Part shown: piece by piece, positions 6,128-9,533 of the stretch
Numbering within the stretch: the first letter of the stretch is position 1
Layout: every line of letters starts with the position of its first letter
Assembly: GCA_013375495.1 (NCBI GenBank)
Contig: JABXKC010000060.1
Coordinates: forward strand, 1-9,533
DNA from: Promethearchaeota archaeon
GTDB lineage: Archaea; Asgardarchaeota; Lokiarchaeia; Sigynarchaeales; SOKP01
DNA: 9,533 nt
Reading direction: 5' to 3'
The notes under the pieces: generated by a model
Told to the model about the DNA's origin: nothing
The model's input: the letters and a program-made list of their open reading frames with translations, nothing else
The model's database searches: none
Translations under genes and position numbers: made by a program

Positions 6128-7792
6128 TTATTGATTTGGAATAACCACATAAAGAGGCCATTTCTTTAGAATCCCTTTTGGTAGTTCTCCATTTCTAACC
6201 TTTCTCAACATTTCGGAGCGAGGATAAAAGTAAGATATAGGAGATTCATGGATCATGCGGATTTCTAAATATCCTCCCTTTAAAGCATCCTCAACGCTTA
6301 AATCGTCGCTACAATCTAAAATTATTTTATTTATTTTTGATCTTCCTATTATTTCCATTTTAGGATTTTGTTCTAGGTATAATATCCAATGGGAATGTCC
6401 ATCTTTATTGGATTTAATTAATAGTAGAGAATCTAAATTGATATCTATATTAGAACTTAGACAGAGTTTAATTCTTTTGGGATTGACGATCTCCAAGTTG
6501 TTGAACTTAAAGTAATCTCCCACGAGAGTGAAGTGTTTCGAAGGGTAATTCGCTTCTTTTGAGATAATTATAGGATAGTTTAATGTAAAACATGATCGTA
6601 AAATCGTTCCATCGATTTGAGGTAATCCTTCGTTAGATAATACCGTTATTATGTCTCCTAATTCAATGTTTAGAAGGGGATTATTATCTCCTAACCGTGA
6701 AATGCACAGTTCTCCTCTTTTCATATTTGATCTAGATATAGGCTCCATTTTGCCGTTTCGCTTCAGTACAGCGATAAATAAAGGAAATAAAACCATTTTT
6801 CTTTCGCGAGCTAATTTAAAATTTCCATAGTGTAGGCTAGCTGCAATAGGTCCTGCTTCCGAAGCCACGTAAAGATTTGTAAATTTCTCTTCGCATTTTT
6901 GCCAATTCATGTGTTTTCTTATCTTCGACCAGTCATTTTCTGAAAGGGAGCTGATGCTAAAAACTAGACATGCTTTTGTAAGTTTTTTAAATAATAAAGT
7001 TTGGATCTTTTTTGTAGCGTCAGCCAGACCTTCTTGTTTTATGATAGATACAAGTCCTTCATAGATTGGATTCATAACCTCAGGTTTTGTTTTTAACGAA
7101 GAATTAATACCAGCTTTAAGTTTTTCTAAGTCTATCCAACTTAAAACTGTAGCTGCAGGTGCTGAAATGGCTTTTACATTATCGAGAGATAAGATTTTGG
7201 AAATGATCTCAAGATTTTTAGAATTACGATATTCGTATAATAAATAAGACTTCGGCTTAATCAACGAAAGCATTAGTCTCTGCGAAAATTCTGATGTATA
7301 CATTTTAATATATTGTTTCCCATTTTTGTAATCAATTCCGTCAAAATCTAATCTAGAAGGCACAAAAATAATCGCTGTAGATTCAGAATCTAAGCCACTA
7401 GATTCAAAAATTGCTTGCATTCCTGGCGCCCAATTTCTACAAACAAATTCTTTTGACATTTGAAACCATTTAAGAGCAGATTTCTTGGTGGTCGTTGTTC
7501 CAGATGAATGACAGAATATCTTAGGTGTTGAGCTAGATTTATTTTCCAGATAATCGTTAATATTAATAGAAAACTGCTTAGAATCAGTTATTTTACTCCT
7601 CAGCTGGTTGAAAATGTCTTCTACATCTGATAATTCTGTGAATTTCAAACAAACTTCTTCATATTCTTTACTCGACGAAATATTTAACCAATTTCTCCAA
7701 TCAACTGAAGAAATAGTTCCAAAAGTTTTATTAAAAATTTTCTGTAGGTTTGGGTCAAAATCGTAAGGATTCATTCTAAATGTCTCGTTCAC
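6128..7792 (-). CDS. Divergent adenylate-forming (ANL/PaaK/LuxE-like) enzyme
   Basis: A 554-residue cytoplasmic protein that looks like a distant member of the acyl-adenylate-forming superfamily, which activates carboxylates with ATP. The motifs in order are a serine/threonine phosphate loop CHSSGTTTTKKS (94-105), an A5-like YVASEAGP with Glu312 (308-314), RGELCISRLGDNN...LGDIITV (359-384) resembling the A6/A7 region with Asp380, and a C-terminal ELPKGILKKW (536-545) where the family keeps its mobile lysine. It departs from the family in several ways. The loop has T-T-T where glycine is common, and the arginine before the GD pair (usual PLxRYRxGD) is replaced, reading PLLNIELGD. Activity or substrate may therefore be unusual, and a non-catalytic role cannot be excluded. 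The start is set at GTG (7790-7792); an in-frame ATG six codons later (7772-7774) is as likely, and neither has a clear ribosome site. It lies 84 nt after the DUF1295 gene. Confidence 0.6.
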   Translation of the reverse strand: MNETFRMNPYDFDPNLQKIFNKTFGTISSVDWRNWLNISSSKEYEEVCLKFTELSDVEDIFNQLRSKITDSKQFSININDYLENKSSSTPKIFCHSSGTTTTKKSALKWFQMSKEFVCRNWAPGMQAIFESSGLDSESTAIIFVPSRLDFDGIDYKNGKQYIKMYTSEFSQRLMLSLIKPKSYLLYEYRNSKNLEIISKILSLDNVKAISAPAATVLSWIDLEKLKAGINSSLKTKPEVMNPIYEGLVSIIKQEGLADATKKIQTLLFKKLTKACLVFSISSLSENDWSKIRKHMNWQKCEEKFTNLYVASEAGPIAASLHYGNFKLARERKMVLFPLFIAVLKRNGKMEPISRSNMKRGELCISRLGDNNPLLNIELGDIITVLSNEGLPQIDGTILRSCFTLNYPIIISKEANYPSKHFTLVGDYFKFNNLEIVNPKRIKLCLSSNIDINLDSLLLIKSNKDGHSHWILYLEQNPKMEIIGRSKINKIILDCSDDLSVEDALKGGYLEIRMIHESPISYFYPRSEMLRKVRNGELPKGILKKWPLYVVIPNQ

Positions 7793-7867
7793 ACTTTATT
7801 ATCTTTTTGTTTTGTATAGAATTCTTCATGTTTCTTACGGATCTTATCTAAATTTTGATTTATTCAC

Positions 7868-7876
7868 TATATAAAA
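7868..7876 (-). promoter_or_regulatory. Candidate TATA box before the adenylate-forming gene
   Basis: The minus strand reads TTTTATATA just past the end of the DUF1295 coding sequence, about 75 nt before the GTG start of the next gene. It may give that gene its own promoter in the 84-nt gap. Read-through from upstream is equally possible, and the evidence is sequence similarity only. Confidence 0.25.
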
Positions 7877-8710
7877 TTACCAATTTTTCTCTTTTTTTGG
7901 AAACCATGGGAAAAAAGCACGGGTTTTCCTTTTATAAGCCTGATATTCCTCGTTTCCAGCATATCTTTTATCGAGGAGCCGTACGCCTGATACTTTAATT
8001 ATCTGGAAAGTGATATAGGCTGGACCAATAATTGTTATAAATCCAAAGGGAACTGCGAGAGCGATTACAAAAAGCCCCCACCACTGAGTTACTTCTCCGA
8101 AATAGTTAGGGTGCATAGAATATTTCCAAACATTTTTTGTCATAATCTTCCCTTTATTCTCTGGGTTTTGTATGAATTTATAAAGAGAATTATCTGCAAT
8201 GGTTTCGAACAGAAATCCGATTAACCAGATAGTTACTCCTAACCACAAAGTGATTCCTTCAAAATCCAATAAACTCACTAAAGGAGGATTGTCACTTACA
8301 TTTACGAACCAAACTGTAATTGCCACTAAAAAGACGATCATTCCTTGAAATAAATATATTTTAAAGAAGCTTTTCACCGCCACATTTGTTTTCATTCGAT
8401 CTCTTATTGCTTTATATCGATAGTCTTCAGGTTTTCCTCTGTTTCTAATATAAACATATACCGCTAATCTGAGTGCCCAAATTAAGACTAAAAAAGTTGC
8501 TATGACTTGGCGTATACTAAGCATTGAAGTTAGCATTATATTGAAGGTAAAACTGGTTATAGCAACCACAAAATACGCAGGTCCATAAAAAATATCCATG
8601 ATTCCATTATTCTTCTTTACGGTTCCAACAATGAAAGCAATAAAGATATAAATAAAGAGAGCAATCGCAGAATAGCTAATAATTAACAACATAATAACTA
8701 AATTTGTCAT
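7877..8710 (-). CDS. DUF1295 / steroid 5-alpha-reductase-like membrane protein
   Basis: Polytopic membrane protein of the DUF1295 family, related in fold to steroid 5-alpha reductases and isoprenylcysteine methyltransferases. Those relatives reduce or methylate lipid-like substrates with a nucleotide cofactor bound at the C-terminal half. Motifs, numbered from the ATG: DIFYGPAYF (39-47), RLAVYVYIRNRGKPEDYRY (81-99), ETIADNSLYKF (169-179), the hallmark WKYSMHPNYFGEVTQWWG (195-212) and SGVRLLDKRY (241-250). Six or more hydrophobic segments are visible and the length of 277 residues is normal. A TTG at 8720-8722 would add four residues. I prefer ATG (8708-8710) because GGAAG lies five bases before it. 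The substrate is unknown. Its position between two acyl-activating-type genes suggests a lipid or fatty-acyl derived substrate, which is inference. Confidence 0.88.
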   Translation of the reverse strand: MTNLVIMLLIISYSAIALFIYIFIAFIVGTVKKNNGIMDIFYGPAYFVVAITSFTFNIMLTSMLSIRQVIATFLVLIWALRLAVYVYIRNRGKPEDYRYKAIRDRMKTNVAVKSFFKIYLFQGMIVFLVAITVWFVNVSDNPPLVSLLDFEGITLWLGVTIWLIGFLFETIADNSLYKFIQNPENKGKIMTKNVWKYSMHPNYFGEVTQWWGLFVIALAVPFGFITIIGPAYITFQIIKVSGVRLLDKRYAGNEEYQAYKRKTRAFFPWFPKKEKNW

Positions 8711-8715
8711 GATCG

Positions 8716-8720
8716 CTTCC
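8716..8720 (-). promoter_or_regulatory. Ribosome-binding site that decides the DUF1295 start
   Basis: GGAAG on the minus strand, five bases before the ATG at 8708-8710. It overlaps the competing TTG codon (8720-8722), which would have no site of its own. This favours the ATG start. Confidence 0.4.
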
Positions 8721-8760
8721 AATTAAACTAAAAATGTTTAATAATTGTAGGAAATCCCTT

Positions 8761-8774
8761 AAGTATATATAATT
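8761..8774 (-). promoter_or_regulatory. Candidate TATA promoter for the DUF1295 gene
   Basis: The minus strand reads AATTATATATACTT about 52-65 nt before the ATG. The 140-base gap to the preceding LuxE-like gene is wide for this locus and holds no other gene, so a separate promoter here is reasonable. AT-richness makes chance matches likely. Confidence 0.35.
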
Positions 8775-8853
8775 TTTATTTATAAAATTTTAGAAAATCA
8801 AATAATTTAGAATGCACTTAGATCAAGGTATAAAGGACTCTTTTTCTTCTTTT

Positions 8854-9533
8854 TCATAACTTATACGAATCTAAACTGAATAATGAGCTGCAACCCTTCC
8901 CTATTGAAGGAGTTAAGCGGCCTAAAACTCTAAAAATTGCTCCTTCTCTCCCACATTCGGGACATCGTTCCCAGTTTTCCACTTGAACTACATCATCTAA
9001 TAGAACTGCCACCCCAGAATAGCTGTCTACACCGTAGGGAGTTATTAATTCTAAAATTCCGGGCTTTCCTGCCACCTTAATAGGTTCTAGCGATTCCATA
9101 TCGCGAAGTACGATACGGCCTTTATTATGATCAACATGAAGTAAAAAATCGTTGTGTTGTCTTGACCAATGGCCACCGCACGCCAATGGGCTTTCAGTAG
9201 CAGCAAAATTATCGCAAAATTTATCAGTTGAAATGTTGAACATATCACACATTCGCTCGATGAATTCTCCCTTATTAACGCTATGTCCTAATTTAACACG
9301 TCCCTTGGTGCCATCCCATCCTCCTCCGCCGGTAATAATATAAAAATTCTCACTTAAATCAAATGTTCTATTCTCTTTTTGATAATAATCGTTTAACACT
9401 TTATGCATCCATAAAGGTGAGTTTGCCATAATTGTTGGAATGTTCTTTTTCTCAACGCGATTTAATTCAGACTTTAGTAATTTTCCATTAATCCCGATAA
9501 CAGCTCGAGCTTTAAAGGTCGTAATCATTTTCC
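8854..9533 (-). CDS. LuxE-type acyl-protein synthetase, C-terminal part
   Basis: C-terminal part of a LuxE-family (acyl-protein synthetase/PaaK-like) adenylate-forming enzyme. In the bacterial lux system LuxE activates a fatty acid as acyl-AMP and loads it on its own cysteine for reduction by LuxC. The frame stays open to the right edge, so the ATG at 9526-9528 is probably internal. Family members have about 370 residues, so roughly 150 N-terminal ones including the phosphate loop lie outside. Visible motifs, numbered from that ATG: ITGGGGWDGTKGR (65-77), FAATESPLACGG (108-119; the A5-type Thr-Glu), PGILELITPYGVDSY (156-170) and RCPECGREGAIFRVLGRLT (188-206), matching the CxxCGR...LGR end of the family. 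Cys213 lies 12 residues from the C-terminus, as the acyl-carrying Cys of LuxE does. No luxC is visible in the window. Confidence 0.85.
   Translation of the reverse strand, partial: KMITTFKARAVIGINGKLLKSELNRVEKKNIPTIMANSPLWMHKVLNDYYQKENRTFDLSENFYIITGGGGWDGTKGRVKLGHSVNKGEFIERMCDMFNISTDKFCDNFAATESPLACGGHWSRQHNDFLLHVDHNKGRIVLRDMESLEPIKVAGKPGILELITPYGVDSYSGVAVLLDDVVQVENWERCPECGREGAIFRVLGRLTPSIGKGCSSLFSLDSYKL

Noticed and set aside
7776..7829. Minus-strand ATG at 7827-7829 starting a short frame before the adenylate-forming gene
   Set aside because: It is out of frame with the gene and stops after 17 codons; there is no peptide signature or uORF-type context.
9152..9343. A 63-residue plus-strand frame opposite the LuxE-like gene
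   Set aside because: It is antisense to conserved LuxE motifs and proline-rich only because it mirrors the glycine-rich GGGGW region.
1..9533. tRNA or rRNA genes, CRISPR repeats, insertion-sequence ends, riboswitches
   Set aside because: Reading both strands by eye, I saw no cloverleaf, regular spaced repeats, transposase frame or recognisable aptamer. A covariance-model search would settle the RNA question.

Overview
The window is AT-rich (about one third GC by eye) and densely coded. It carries eight protein genes, two of them cut by the window edges. I see no RNA genes, insertion sequences or CRISPR repeats. Weak or absent Shine-Dalgarno sites, TTG/GTG starts, archaeal-looking TATA boxes (such as CTTTAAATAG) and a surface domain rich in N-glycosylation sequons all suggest an archaeon. 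The mix of bacterial-type lipid genes would fit an Asgard-like lineage, but that placement is inference: no ribosomal or informational gene is present to fix the taxonomy.

Left end: the last two transmembrane segments of a major facilitator transporter read rightward from the edge and end at 307. They converge on a four-gene block read leftward (5622 to 370). In transcription order this block is: a rifampin-phosphotransferase/PEP-synthase-like dikinase without a PEP barrel; a divergent PlsY-type glycerol-3-phosphate acyltransferase; an FtsX/MacB-type permease; and its LolD/MacB-type ABC ATPase. The gaps are 23, 24 and 1 nt, so this is very probably one operon joining a phosphotransferase, a lipid acyltransferase and a substrate-handling ABC transporter.

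Middle (5623-6127): a divergent AT-rich control region, followed by a 74-residue predicted secreted protein read rightward. It is the only complete plus-strand gene.

Right end (6128-9533), read leftward: a LuxE-type acyl-protein synthetase (cut by the edge), a DUF1295/steroid-5-alpha-reductase-like membrane protein, and a 554-residue divergent adenylate-forming (ANL/PaaK-like) enzyme. Two acyl-activating-type enzymes on either side of a membrane protein of a lipid-reductase/methyltransferase fold, next to the PlsY operon, make this look like a locus for unusual acyl-lipid or acyl-protein chemistry. The shared pathway is a hypothesis; the individual family assignments are better supported.
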